Assembly (NCBI RefSeq): GCF_001039005.1
Contig: NZ_LDWR01000001.1
Location: 35,733-99,732, forward strand
DNA from: Burkholderia cepacia
GTDB taxonomy: Bacteria; Pseudomonadota; Gammaproteobacteria; Burkholderiales; Burkholderiaceae
Direction: 5' to 3'
Length of the DNA: 64,000 nt
The position numbers and the translations under genes are program-made. Of the stretch, positions 35,767 through 46,751 are shown piece by piece (positions within the stretch are counted from its first letter, which is position 1; each line of letters starts with the position of its first letter). A model generated the notes under the pieces. The model did not search any database. It saw nothing but the letters and a program-made list of their open reading frames with translations, and was not told the DNA's origin.

Positions 35767-36741
35767 TCACCGCGCGCCGCGACGGCGCGACGGCGCGACG
35801 GCGCGACGGCGCGACGCATATAGACAGATCAGTTCCAGCGCGATCGTCGCGCCGGCCAGCGACGTGATTTCCGCATGATCATATGGCGGCGACACCTCGA
35901 CCACATCCATGCCGATCAGGTTGATACCTTCCAGGTGCCGCAGGATTTCGAACGCCTGATGGCTCGACAGCCCGCCCGCGACCGGCGTACCGGTGCCCGG
36001 CGCGAACGCCGGATCGAGACAGTCGATATCGAACGTCAGGTACACGGGATGATCGCCGACGCGCTCGCGAATGCGCGCGGCGACCGCGGCGGGCGTCGAC
36101 GCATGCACGCGGCGCGCATCCTGGATGTCGAACCCCATCGGTTCGTCGTTGGTGGTCCGGATACCGACCTGGGCCGACCGCTCGGGCACGACCCACCCTT
36201 CGCGTGCCGCGTGATAAAACATCGTCCCGTGATCGATGCGCTTCACGTCGCGGTCGGGCCACGTGTCGGTATGCGCATCGAAATGCACGAGCGACAGCGG
36301 TCCGTGCACCTTCGCATGCGCCTTCATCAGCGGATACGTGATGAAGTGATCGCCGCCGAGCGTCAGCATCGCGCAGCCGCGCGCGAGGATCGCATCGGCA
36401 TGCCGCTCGATCGCGCCCGGCACCGATTCGGGCTGCCCGAGATCGAATGCGCAATCGCCGTAGTCGACCGCGGCCAGCACGTCGAACGGATCGAACGACC
36501 ACGGCCACGGGCGCTCCCACGCGATGCCGGTCGACGCGATCCGCAACCCGCGCGGGCCGAAGCGCGTGCCGGGCCGGTGCGACGCGGCGGAATCGAACGG
36601 CACGCCGGTGATCGCGAGGTCGACACCGTCGAGATCGCGGCTGAAACGTCGGCGCATGAAGCTCGTCGCGCCCGCGAAGGTCGGCTCGGCTTGCGTGCCG
36701 TAAAGGCTGTCGCGCGTGAACGCGAGATCGTTCTGGCTCAT
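35767..36741 (-). CDS. speB: agmatinase (ureohydrolase family)
   Basis: A 324-residue di-manganese ureohydrolase, hydrolysing agmatine to putrescine and urea or acting on a related guanidine compound. Metal ligands are visible: GGDHFITYP, VHFDAHTDTW and LTFDIDCLDPAF. The start MSQNDLAFTRD at 36741 fits; an ATG at 36852 adds low-complexity residues and runs into the LysR promoter. The C-terminus encoded by 35781-35812 is a basic Arg-rich tail produced by an 8-bp repeat and is unlike the family. Divergent from the LysR gene at 36871. Confidence 0.85.
   Translation of the reverse strand: MSQNDLAFTRDSLYGTQAEPTFAGATSFMRRRFSRDLDGVDLAITGVPFDSAASHRPGTRFGPRGLRIASTGIAWERPWPWSFDPFDVLAAVDYGDCAFDLGQPESVPGAIERHADAILARGCAMLTLGGDHFITYPLMKAHAKVHGPLSLVHFDAHTDTWPDRDVKRIDHGTMFYHAAREGWVVPERSAQVGIRTTNDEPMGFDIQDARRVHASTPAAVAARIRERVGDHPVYLTFDIDCLDPAFAPGTGTPVAGGLSSHQAFEILRHLEGINLIGMDVVEVSPPYDHAEITSLAGATIALELICLYASRRRAVAPSRRRGAR
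35781..35812. repeat. 8-bp tandem repeat inside the agmatinase 3' end
   Basis: Four perfect copies of GACGGCGC, followed by GACGCATA. It lies within the last codons of the agmatinase gene. Eight is not a multiple of three, so gain or loss of one unit would change the reading frame of the C-terminal tail. Confidence 0.92.
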
Positions 36742-36826
36742 CGTCGGATTCCTGTCTGAAGGGGGACACGGTCGCGCTGCCAGCGACCGCGTGCCCGATT
36801 CTGCCGCTGGCGCATCCGACGAAAAA

Positions 36827-36840
36827 TATGAACTAACATA
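36827..36840. promoter_or_regulatory. candidate LysR operator
   Basis: TATG and CATA flank AACTAA in the AT-rich gap between the divergent agmatinase and LysR genes. Short arms, but the position and T-N-A form fit a LysR box. Confidence 0.45.
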
Positions 36841-36870
36841 AGCTGACTTCACGAAACGCGATGTATCACC

Positions 36871-37788
36871 ATGCTGACCCGACTGAGAGACATGGATTTG
36901 CAGTTGCTGCGGCTGTTCCTGACGATCGTCGAAAGTGGCGGCTTCAGCGCCGCGCAGGGCACGCTCGGGATGGCGCCGTCGACGATCAGCACGCAGATGG
37001 CCAAGCTCGAGACCCGTCTCGGGTTCCGGCTATGCGACCGCGGCAAAAGCGGGTTCCGGCTGACGCCGAAGGGCGAACGCGTGCTGCAGTCGACGCGGCG
37101 GCTCCTGCAGGCGATGGACGTGTTCACGCGCGATACGCAGCACGTGTCGGGAACCTTGCTCGGCGAGTTGCGCATCGGCCTGTCCGAGCGACTCGCGCCG
37201 GACATCGTCGAATCGATCGCGGCGGCCGTCGGCCGCTTTCGCGAGCTGGCGCCGGACGTGCTGATCGAGATGATCGCGGTGCCGCCCGACGAGCTGGAGC
37301 GCAGGTTGCTGAAGAGCGAGCTGCAGCTCGCGATCGGCTACTTTTCGGGCCACCAGGCCGGGCTGCACTATGCACCACTGTTCGTCGAACACCAGTCGCT
37401 GCATTGCGGCGCCCGGCATCCGCTGTTTGCGAAAAAGACCGTGTCGGTCAACGACATCGCACGCACGAGCAACGTCGCGCGGCTCTACAAGACGAACACA
37501 TCGGGTGCGGCGCTGCGTAACGCGCAGCCGACCGCGTTCTCCGAGAACGTCGATGCCGACGTGATCTTCATCCTGTCCGGCGCGCATGTCGGCTTCCTGC
37601 CCGACCACGTCGCGGCGCCGTGGGTGGCCGCCGGGAAGATGCGCAGGCTGCTCGCGAGCAAGCTGAGCCATACGGTCGAATTCCAGCTCGCGACACCGAG
37701 GAACTGCGACGGCAGCGAAGCGCTGGATGCATTCACCGCAGCGCTCGCCGAACAGTTCGGCGGGCTCGACGGCTTCGCGAGCCAATAG
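36871..37788 (+). CDS. LysR-type regulator
   Basis: A 305-residue LysR protein: MDLQLLRLFLTIVESGGF, GMAPSTISTQMAKLETRLGF and the rest of the helix-turn-helix, then a full effector domain. It is closest in pattern to the group that regulates ureohydrolase or amine genes and faces agmatinase. The ATG at 36871 is used; one at 36892 (MDLQLLR) gives a more usual LysR N-terminus and is equally possible. Confidence 0.85.
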   Translation: MLTRLRDMDLQLLRLFLTIVESGGFSAAQGTLGMAPSTISTQMAKLETRLGFRLCDRGKSGFRLTPKGERVLQSTRRLLQAMDVFTRDTQHVSGTLLGELRIGLSERLAPDIVESIAAAVGRFRELAPDVLIEMIAVPPDELERRLLKSELQLAIGYFSGHQAGLHYAPLFVEHQSLHCGARHPLFAKKTVSVNDIARTSNVARLYKTNTSGAALRNAQPTAFSENVDADVIFILSGAHVGFLPDHVAAPWVAAGKMRRLLASKLSHTVEFQLATPRNCDGSEALDAFTAALAEQFGGLDGFASQ

Positions 37789-37813
37789 CCGGCGCGCGTC
37801 GCCCCCTTCCGCT

Positions 37814-38443
37814 TCAGACCAGCCGGTCCGATGCGACGACCTGCACGCCCGGCCGCGCGTCGAGTGCCGCGTCAAGCAGCGCGCGGGCGATCTTCCGCGC
37901 GGGATTCACGCGCCACTTCGCCGGCAACACGGGTTGCGCGACGTTCAGCGCGGACACCAGCATCCGCTCGCCGAACCTGAATTCGTCACGGCTGCCGCCA
38001 ATCAGGCCCGGCCGCACATACGTGAGCGACGCGAACCCGACGCCGGCGAGCGCCTGCTCGACCTCGCCCTTGACGCGGTTGTAGAAGATGCGCGACGCCG
38101 GATCCGCGCCGAGGGCTGAATTCAGGACGTAAGTCGGCGTGCCGTACCGGTGCGCGAGCCGCGCGACCGCCAGCGGATAGTCGTGATCGACGCGCCGGAA
38201 CGCCGCCTGCGAGCCGGCGACCCGCATCGTGGTGCCGAGCGTGCAGATCACGGCATCGGCCTGCCACCAGTCGGCCTCGCCGGGCAGATGATCGAAATCG
38301 ACTTCCAGCGCGCGCATCTTCGGATGCGGCGACAACGGCCGACGCGCGAGGACGATCACGTGATCGACCCGCGCATCGGCGAGCGCGACTTCGAGGACGT
38401 GGCGCCCGACGAGTCCGGTCGCGCCGACGAGCAGCAGTTTCAT
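37814..38443 (-). CDS. NAD(P)-binding oxidoreductase, NmrA/HTATIP2-like
   Basis: A 209-residue Rossmann protein: MKLLLVGATGLVGRHVLE at the N-terminus (GATGLVG nucleotide motif), VICTLGTTMRVAGSQAAF, VLNSALGADPASRIFYNRVKGEVE (YxxxK) and LTYVRPGLIGG. It is of the atypical short-chain dehydrogenase type used as redox sensor or chaperone. The start at 38443 places the Rossmann strand first. The LysR gene ends 25 bp away on the other strand. Substrate unknown. Confidence 0.8.
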   Translation of the reverse strand: MKLLLVGATGLVGRHVLEVALADARVDHVIVLARRPLSPHPKMRALEVDFDHLPGEADWWQADAVICTLGTTMRVAGSQAAFRRVDHDYPLAVARLAHRYGTPTYVLNSALGADPASRIFYNRVKGEVEQALAGVGFASLTYVRPGLIGGSRDEFRFGERMLVSALNVAQPVLPAKWRVNPARKIARALLDAALDARPGVQVVASDRLV

Positions 38444-38686
38444 GTCCGGTTCTTCCGTGTGAAGCCTGCGTTGGCGGGCCAGGAGCGGCCCGGTTTCCGG
38501 CTTTCCACATGATGGTCGGCCGCCCCGGCGCAGACAACTTTCCCACATCTCGAAAAATTACAAGCCGCACTCGTTGCATATCTCGAAACGGTCTCGTCGT
38601 GCTGCCGGCTTCGGACCACTCCACGCGTCAGTTGGTCGCCCATGTGCGCGTCGAATCGCCATGTCGATCGTACCCCATACCGTTGA

Positions 38687-38959
38687 ATGGTTATTGATGT
38701 CCGGCCGGCGGTCGAGCCGGAGGACTTCACCGCGTGCCCGATCCTGCGCACGCAACCGGCCGCGGACCGCTGGACGCCGCGGCATCTGAGCGAGCCGTTC
38801 CTCGCGCGCATTCGCCCTGTGCCCGTCAAGGTCGCGATGCTGGAGAACGCGGGCCACTATCCGCTTGAACAACCGGGGTTATCTCAGATGGTCGATGCGA
38901 TCGATGCGTTTTATCGTGATGTGACGGCGCAACACGTTGAACCCCGCGCGCTTCCCTGA
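38687..38959 (+). pseudogene. alpha/beta-hydrolase C-terminal remnant
   Basis: The frame has about 75 residues matching the C-terminal third of an alpha/beta-hydrolase: ACPILRTQPAADRWTP, the helix RHLSEPFLARI and VAMLENAGHYPLEQPGL with the catalytic His in GHYP. The nucleophile elbow and the N-terminal two thirds are absent; the preceding 200 bases contain no hydrolase-like frame. It is thus a truncated, probably dead copy. No transposon edge was seen at its 5' border. Confidence 0.72.
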
Positions 38960-39078
38960 CAAAAGGCACACGCGCGGGCAGCCGTTTTAGATCCGCTTCC
39001 ACACCGGCATAGGTGCGGCAACCGGAAGACCGCCGATGCGCGCGTTGCGCATCGGCGTCTCCATGTCAGGTGCCCGCG

Positions 39079-40470
39079 TCAAACATGCAACGCGTGCCCG
39101 AGCGCACGCAGCGCAGCCTCCTGCAACGCTTCGCCGAGCGTCGGGTGCGCGTGGATCGTGCCGCCGATGTCCTCCAGCCGCGCGCCCATCTCCAGCGATT
39201 GCGAGAACGCCGCGGCCAACTCCGACACACCGCGCCCGACGGCCTGCCAGCCGACGATCAGGTGGTTGTCGCGCCGTGCGACCACACGCACGAACCCGTC
39301 GGTCGCCTGCAGCGTCATCGCGCGCCCGTTCGCCGCGAACGGGAACGACGCGCTCACGCAATCGACGCCGGCCGCATGCGCGTCGTCCGGCGACCAGCCG
39401 GCCGTCACGATCTCGGGGTCGGTAAAGCACACGGCCGGAATCGACGCAGGCATGAACTTGCGGCGCCGGCCGGCGATCAGCTCGGCCACCATCTCGCCCT
39501 GCGCCATCGCGCGATGCGCGAGCATCGGTTCGCCGGCGACATCGCCGATCGCCCAGACGTTGCGCATCGACGTCCGGCATTCGTCGTCGATCCGCAGCGC
39601 GCGGCCGTTGCGATCGAGCAGCAGCGACTCGAGCCCGAAGCCGTCGACGCGCGGCCGGCGGCCGACCGCGACCAGCACGCGATCGGCCGGCAACGTCTGT
39701 TCGGCCCCGTCGGCCGCCTGCACGCGCACCGCGCCGTTTTCCGCGAGCCCGAGCACCTTGTGGCCAAGCCACAGCCGGACACCGAGCCGCGCGAGCGAAT
39801 CGGCAACCGGCCGCGCGAGTTCGGCATCGTAAGCAGGCAACACGCGCTCCGCCGCTTCGACGACGCTGACTTCGACGCCGAGCTTGCGGTAGACGATCCC
39901 GAGTTCGAGCCCGATATACCCGGCTCCGACGACGACCAGCCGCTTCGGCAACGTCGCGGGCGACAGTGCTTCGGTGGACGACACGACAGGTCCGCCGAAC
40001 GGCATCGACGGCAGTTCGACCGGTTCGGAGCCGGTCGCGAGCAACAGGTGCTCGCAACCGATCTGCGTCGTGTGGCCGCCCGAGACGACTTCGACGGTCT
40101 TGCCGTCGATCACGCGCGCGTCGCCGTGCAGCACGCGCACGCCGTTCTTTTTCAGCAGCGCGCCGACGCCGCGCGTCAGCCGGTCGACGATGCCGTCCTT
40201 CCACGCGACGCTTTGCGCGATGTCGATCTCGGGCGTGCGCACGCGAATCCCGAGCGCCCCTTCGCCGGCCTGGCCGCACGCCTGTTCGAACGCGTCGGCC
40301 ACGTGGATCAGCGCCTTCGACGGAATGCAGCCGATATTCAGGCACGTGCCGCCGAGCCGGTCGCGCTCGACGAGCACGGTCGGAATGCCGAGCTGGCCGG
40401 CACGGATCGCGGCGACGTAGCCGCCCGGGCCGCCGCCGATCACGAGCAGCGTGGTGTGTTCGTTTTTCAT
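39079..40470 (-). CDS. lpdV: dihydrolipoyl dehydrogenase, E3 of branched-chain 2-oxoacid dehydrogenase
   Basis: A 463-residue flavoprotein disulfide reductase. [18 protein letters not shown] binds [18 protein letters not shown] holds the redox disulfide, [13 protein letters not shown] binds NAD, and the C-terminal end carries [12 protein letters not shown] with the catalytic His. It re-oxidises lipoyl groups of the E2 encoded next to it (5-bp gap). The start [14 protein letters not shown] at 40470 is chosen because upstream sequence lies in the E2 gene. The name LpdV follows the context. Confidence 0.92.
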   Translation of the reverse strand: MKNEHTTLLVIGGGPGGYVAAIRAGQLGIPTVLVERDRLGGTCLNIGCIPSKALIHVADAFEQACGQAGEGALGIRVRTPEIDIAQSVAWKDGIVDRLTRGVGALLKKNGVRVLHGDARVIDGKTVEVVSGGHTTQIGCEHLLLATGSEPVELPSMPFGGPVVSSTEALSPATLPKRLVVVGAGYIGLELGIVYRKLGVEVSVVEAAERVLPAYDAELARPVADSLARLGVRLWLGHKVLGLAENGAVRVQAADGAEQTLPADRVLVAVGRRPRVDGFGLESLLLDRNGRALRIDDECRTSMRNVWAIGDVAGEPMLAHRAMAQGEMVAELIAGRRRKFMPASIPAVCFTDPEIVTAGWSPDDAHAAGVDCVSASFPFAANGRAMTLQATDGFVRVVARRDNHLIVGWQAVGRGVSELAAAFSQSLEMGARLEDIGGTIHAHPTLGEALQEAALRALGHALHV

Positions 40471-40475
40471 CGCGC

Positions 40476-41792
40476 TCACTCCACGAACAGCAGTGCCGGG
40501 CGTTCGAGCACCCCGCGCACGGCCTGGATGAATTCGGCCGCATCCGCGCCATCGACGACACGATGGTCGAACGACGACGACAGATTCATCATCTTGCGTG
40601 CGACAACCGCGCCGTCGCGAATCATCGGCCGCTCGACGATCCGGTTCACGCCGACGATGCCGACCTCGGGATGATTGATGACCGGCGTCGACACGATGCC
40701 GCCGAGCGCGCCGAGGCTCGAAATCGTGATCGTCGAGCCGCTGAGTTCGTCGCGCTGTGCACGGTTCGCGCGCACCGCATCGGCGAGCCGCGCGATTTCG
40801 GCCGAGATCGACCACACGTCGCGCGCTTCGGCATGACGCAACACGGGCACCGTGAGGCCGCCATCCGTCTGCGTCGCGACGCCCATGTGCACCGCACCGT
40901 AACGCGTGACGACACCCGCTTCATCGTCGAAGCGCGCATTGATCTGCGGGAAGTCGCGCAACGCGATCACCATCGCGCGAATCAGCAGCGGCAGCGGCGT
41001 GAGGCGGCCGCGCGTGTCGCCGTAGCGGCGGTTCAGGTCGGTACGCAACGATTCGAGCTCGGTGACGTCGATTTCCTCGACGTAGCTGAAGTGCGGAATG
41101 CGGCGCTTCGCTTCCTGCATCTTGCGCGCGATCGCGCGCCGCAGGCCGATCACCGGCACTTCGGTTTCGTCGTGGCGTTCGTCGTAGCCGTGCGTTTGCG
41201 ATGCTCGCGCCGCACCGCTGCCCGTGCGCGCATACGCATCGAGATCCGTATGCAGGATCCGCCCTGCGTCGCCCGTGCCGCGCACATAGCGCAGCTCGAC
41301 ACCCATGTCCCACGCGCGCTGACGCACGGCCGGCGACGCGAGCGGTCGTTCGCCCGGCGCGAGCGCCGCGCGCGGCTGCGCCGCAGGTTCCGCCCGACGC
41401 GGTTCCGCGGGAGCACGTTTCGCATCATGACGCGGCGCCGCGGGCTTTTCAGCCGGCACGTCGGCGACCGGCTTCGACGCTGCCGCCGCAGCCGGTGAGG
41501 TTTCCACCTTTGTTTCCCGCACCGGTGCGCCGGCCTTCAGGTTGCCGTCGCCTTCGACCTCAAGGCGAATCAGCTCGCTGCCGACCGCCATCATCTCGCC
41601 GATGCGGCCGCCGAGTTCGAGCACCTTCCCCGTCACCGGCGACGGAATCTCGACCGCCGCCTTGTCGGTCATCACGTCGGCGAGCGGCTGATCTTCCTTG
41701 ATCGTCTGTCCGACTTCCACATGCCAGGCCACCAGCTCGACCTCGGCAATCCCTTCGCCGATATCCGGCATCTTGATGACATGAATCCCCAT
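40476..41792 (-). CDS. bkdB: branched-chain 2-oxoacid dehydrogenase E2 (lipoamide acyltransferase)
   Basis: A 438-residue core enzyme of the complex. It has one lipoyl domain at residues 1-80 (lipoyl Lys in [12 protein letters not shown]), an Ala/Pro linker, a peripheral-subunit-binding domain ([20 protein letters not shown]) and the catalytic domain with [17 protein letters not shown], where the His is catalytic. Known role: transfer of isobutyryl, isovaleryl or 2-methylbutyryl to CoA. It lies one base after the E1beta stop. Confidence 0.93.
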   Translation of the reverse strand: MGIHVIKMPDIGEGIAEVELVAWHVEVGQTIKEDQPLADVMTDKAAVEIPSPVTGKVLELGGRIGEMMAVGSELIRLEVEGDGNLKAGAPVRETKVETSPAAAAASKPVADVPAEKPAAPRHDAKRAPAEPRRAEPAAQPRAALAPGERPLASPAVRQRAWDMGVELRYVRGTGDAGRILHTDLDAYARTGSGAARASQTHGYDERHDETEVPVIGLRRAIARKMQEAKRRIPHFSYVEEIDVTELESLRTDLNRRYGDTRGRLTPLPLLIRAMVIALRDFPQINARFDDEAGVVTRYGAVHMGVATQTDGGLTVPVLRHAEARDVWSISAEIARLADAVRANRAQRDELSGSTITISSLGALGGIVSTPVINHPEVGIVGVNRIVERPMIRDGAVVARKMMNLSSSFDHRVVDGADAAEFIQAVRGVLERPALLFVE

Positions 41793-41793
41793 C

Positions 41794-44096
<2,303 letters not shown>

Positions 44097-44299
44097 TCAC
44101 GCTGATAGGAAACGCGCGGCCGGTTGCCGGCCTGCGCGCGGGCTGGCGTGCGGATAAGCACGCCAACCTTGGGAATCTATGCAATGCCGCGCCGGCCGTC
44201 GATGACCAACCCGCTCGATCGCGGTGAGCATATTTGCCATGATAGGCGCGGGATGGCGGGCCGGCGCGCCCGGGGTGGCCGATTGGCGCCGGCTGCCGG

Positions 44300-45460
44300 T
44301 CACGCCTTGCCGTGCCCCTGCGATCCGGGGCCGGACGAGAATTCGCGCACGCCGTCGCGGTTGATGCCGAAGCCGAGACCCGGCGCGTCGGGCAGCGCCA
44401 GCGTGCCGTCGCGCTCGACCGGCAGGCCGGTAAACAGGTTCCGGCAGATCTCCACCGCGACGACGTGCCACTCGACGGAGCCGCCGTTCGCGAGCCCGCC
44501 ATGCAGGTGCATGTTGTGGAACGGGAACGTGCCGCCGTTGTCGATCGGCACGCCGAACGCCTGCGCGAGTGCGGCCGCGCGCGCCGCAACCGAAAAACCG
44601 CCGCACACGCACACGTTGGGCTGAAGAATGTCGACGGACTCGTTCACGAGGAAATCCCTGAACCGGAACAGCTGCCCCTCGCTCTGCCCGGTCGCGACCG
44701 GAATGCCGCCGCGCTTTCTCAGGTCGGCGAGCTTGGCCGGATCGTTGTCGGCAATCGGTTCCTCGAAGAAGCCGATATCGCAGTCGGCCACGCGTTCGGC
44801 AAGCCGCAGCGCGTGATAGTGATCGAGCCCGCAATTTGCGTCGATATAGATCTCGGCCGCGTCGCCTACCGCGTCGCGAACGGCGCGCACGCGCGCCACA
44901 TCGTCGGCGACCACCTGGTCGAGCGGTCTCCCTTCGTTGCGGCGCGCAAGCGCGTGATAGCCGACGATCATCTTGATGCGGCGGTGCCCGGCGCCGACCA
45001 GCGCACGCGCGGCATGCACCAGCTCCGCGCGCTCGACCGACGCGAAGCCGAAGGTCGTGTAGAGCGGCACCACCGGACGTGCGCCGCCGAGCATTTTCCA
45101 TACCGGCATGCCGACGATCTTGCCGATCGCATCCCACACCGCGATGTCGATCGCGGAGATCACGTGCCCCGCATAGCCGGTCTGCCCGCGCGGGCACAGC
45201 AGCCAATAGAGCTTGTCGAGGATCCGCTCGCGCTCGACGACGTTCATCCCGACCAGGTTCGGCGCGGCCACGTGATCGATCGCGGCGGCCACGACGGCTT
45301 CGTCGGTGATCGCCGTAAAGCCGTGACCGACGATGCCCTGCGATGTCTCGATCTCGACGATCACGCCCGACAGCTTGCCCGACAGCCGGACGCCGGCGAT
45401 CTCCGCGTCGCCGCGCGCGAACACCGGCGTCGCAGTTATTTTCTCGATGGTGTGCTGCAT
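44300..45460 (-). CDS. enolase superfamily enzyme (mandelate racemase/muconate lactonizing type)
   Basis: A 386-residue enzyme with the capping domain and TIM barrel of the MR/MLE superfamily. RIKMIVGYH supplies the base, IDANCGL (Asp), FFEEPIADND (Glu) and TGQSEGQ (Glu) the three metal ligands, and NGGTFPFHNMHLHGG a late active-site loop. Members act as acid-sugar dehydratases or racemases; the substrate cannot be read. It is the last gene of the leftward run from 55880, 63 bp after the BenE-like gene. Confidence 0.85.
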   Translation of the reverse strand: MQHTIEKITATPVFARGDAEIAGVRLSGKLSGVIVEIETSQGIVGHGFTAITDEAVVAAAIDHVAAPNLVGMNVVERERILDKLYWLLCPRGQTGYAGHVISAIDIAVWDAIGKIVGMPVWKMLGGARPVVPLYTTFGFASVERAELVHAARALVGAGHRRIKMIVGYHALARRNEGRPLDQVVADDVARVRAVRDAVGDAAEIYIDANCGLDHYHALRLAERVADCDIGFFEEPIADNDPAKLADLRKRGGIPVATGQSEGQLFRFRDFLVNESVDILQPNVCVCGGFSVAARAAALAQAFGVPIDNGGTFPFHNMHLHGGLANGGSVEWHVVAVEICRNLFTGLPVERDGTLALPDAPGLGFGINRDGVREFSSGPGSQGHGKA

Positions 45461-45523
45461 GTCTTCTCCGTTTTGTTGTGATGGGTACGACAGGATTTCG
45501 TCAGGCCGCGCCCGCGCGCGGCG

Positions 45524-46714
45524 TCAGCGGCTCTGCGTGCGACGCAGCACGAACGTGACGCCGATGCCGGTCAGCAGCCCCCAGAATGCGCCGCCGATGC
45601 CGAGGAACGCGTGGCCGGCGATCGTCACGAGGAAGGTCAGGATCGCCGCTTCGCGGGCATCCTTGTCGGTGAGCGCGTTGAGCAGCGCGCCGCCGAGCGC
45701 GTTCATCAGCGCGAGGCCCGCGACGGCTTCGATGATGATCGGCGGCGCGACCGCGATGAACAGCGTCGCGGCGCTCGCCGCGAGCCCGTACACGATGTAG
45801 GCGGCACCGCAGACGATGCCCGCCCAGTAGCGGCGCGATTCGTCGGGACCGGCCTCCTCGCCCGCGCACAGCGCGGCGGTGATCGCGGCCAGCCCGATCG
45901 GCGGTGCGCCGAACGGTGCCGCCAGCAGGCTGCACAGGCCCGTGGCGGCGAACAGCCGCGACGCTTCCGGCCGGTAGCCGTTCACGTTGAGCACCGCGAC
46001 GCCCGGGATGTTCTGCGACGCCATCGTCACGATGAACAGCGGCACGGCGACGCTCATCATCGTCGACACCGAAAACACCGGCGCGACGAGCGCGAGATGC
46101 GGCAGCATGCCGGCCGCGCCGGCGCCGCCCGTCTTCGCGACGAACGCGATCGCGACCAGCGTCGCGACCGCCGCGCACGGCACGGCGAGGATCTTGCGAA
46201 TCCGCATCATGACGACCCAGACGAGCAGGATCGGCGCGACGATCAGCGGATACTGCGCGAGCGCATGCACCGGCGCGACGCAGAGGTTCAGGATGATCCC
46301 CGCGAGCATCGCGTTCGCGATCGGCAGCGGAATCCTCGAGATCGCGCGACCGAGCGGCTTCCACAGTCCGGCCAGCGTGAGCAGCACGCCCGTCAGCACG
46401 AGCGCGCCGACCGCGGCCGGATACCCGCCCTTCACCGCGCCCAGGCCGAGCAGCAGCGCGGCGCCGGGCGTCGACCACGCGACGCTGACCGGCATCTTCG
46501 TCCGGTAGCTGAGGACGATGCCCGCCAGTCCCATCACGATCGACACGGCCATCAGGCCCGATGCGGCCTGCGCGCGCGTCGCGCCGACATTCGTCAGCGC
46601 ATTCACGATCAGCGTGAATGTCGACGCGAAGCCGACGAACGACGCCAGCGCACCCGCGCCGGCCGCGCGCGCCGAGAAGCCGCGTTCGGTTTTCATTTCC
46701 GCGATACTGCTCAT
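45524..46714 (-). CDS. BenE family transporter (benzoate:H+ symporter type)
   Basis: A 396-residue, twelve-helix transporter. GALASFVGFASTFTLIVNAL, YRTKMPVSVAWSTPGAALL, ASQNIPGVAVLNVNGY and the CAGEEAGPDESRRYWAGI loop are the hallmarks of BenE. In characterised strains BenE imports benzoate, but no ben genes are here, so the ligand is open. The start at 46714 has a consensus CGGAGG site. It lies 37 bp after gshA and before the enolase-superfamily gene. Confidence 0.87.
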   Translation of the reverse strand: MSSIAEMKTERGFSARAAGAGALASFVGFASTFTLIVNALTNVGATRAQAASGLMAVSIVMGLAGIVLSYRTKMPVSVAWSTPGAALLLGLGAVKGGYPAAVGALVLTGVLLTLAGLWKPLGRAISRIPLPIANAMLAGIILNLCVAPVHALAQYPLIVAPILLVWVVMMRIRKILAVPCAAVATLVAIAFVAKTGGAGAAGMLPHLALVAPVFSVSTMMSVAVPLFIVTMASQNIPGVAVLNVNGYRPEASRLFAATGLCSLLAAPFGAPPIGLAAITAALCAGEEAGPDESRRYWAGIVCGAAYIVYGLAASAATLFIAVAPPIIIEAVAGLALMNALGGALLNALTDKDAREAAILTFLVTIAGHAFLGIGGAFWGLLTGIGVTFVLRRTQSR

Positions 46715-46751
46715 CAGTCCTCCGGACGATTTCGATAGGGATGCGGCCGCG

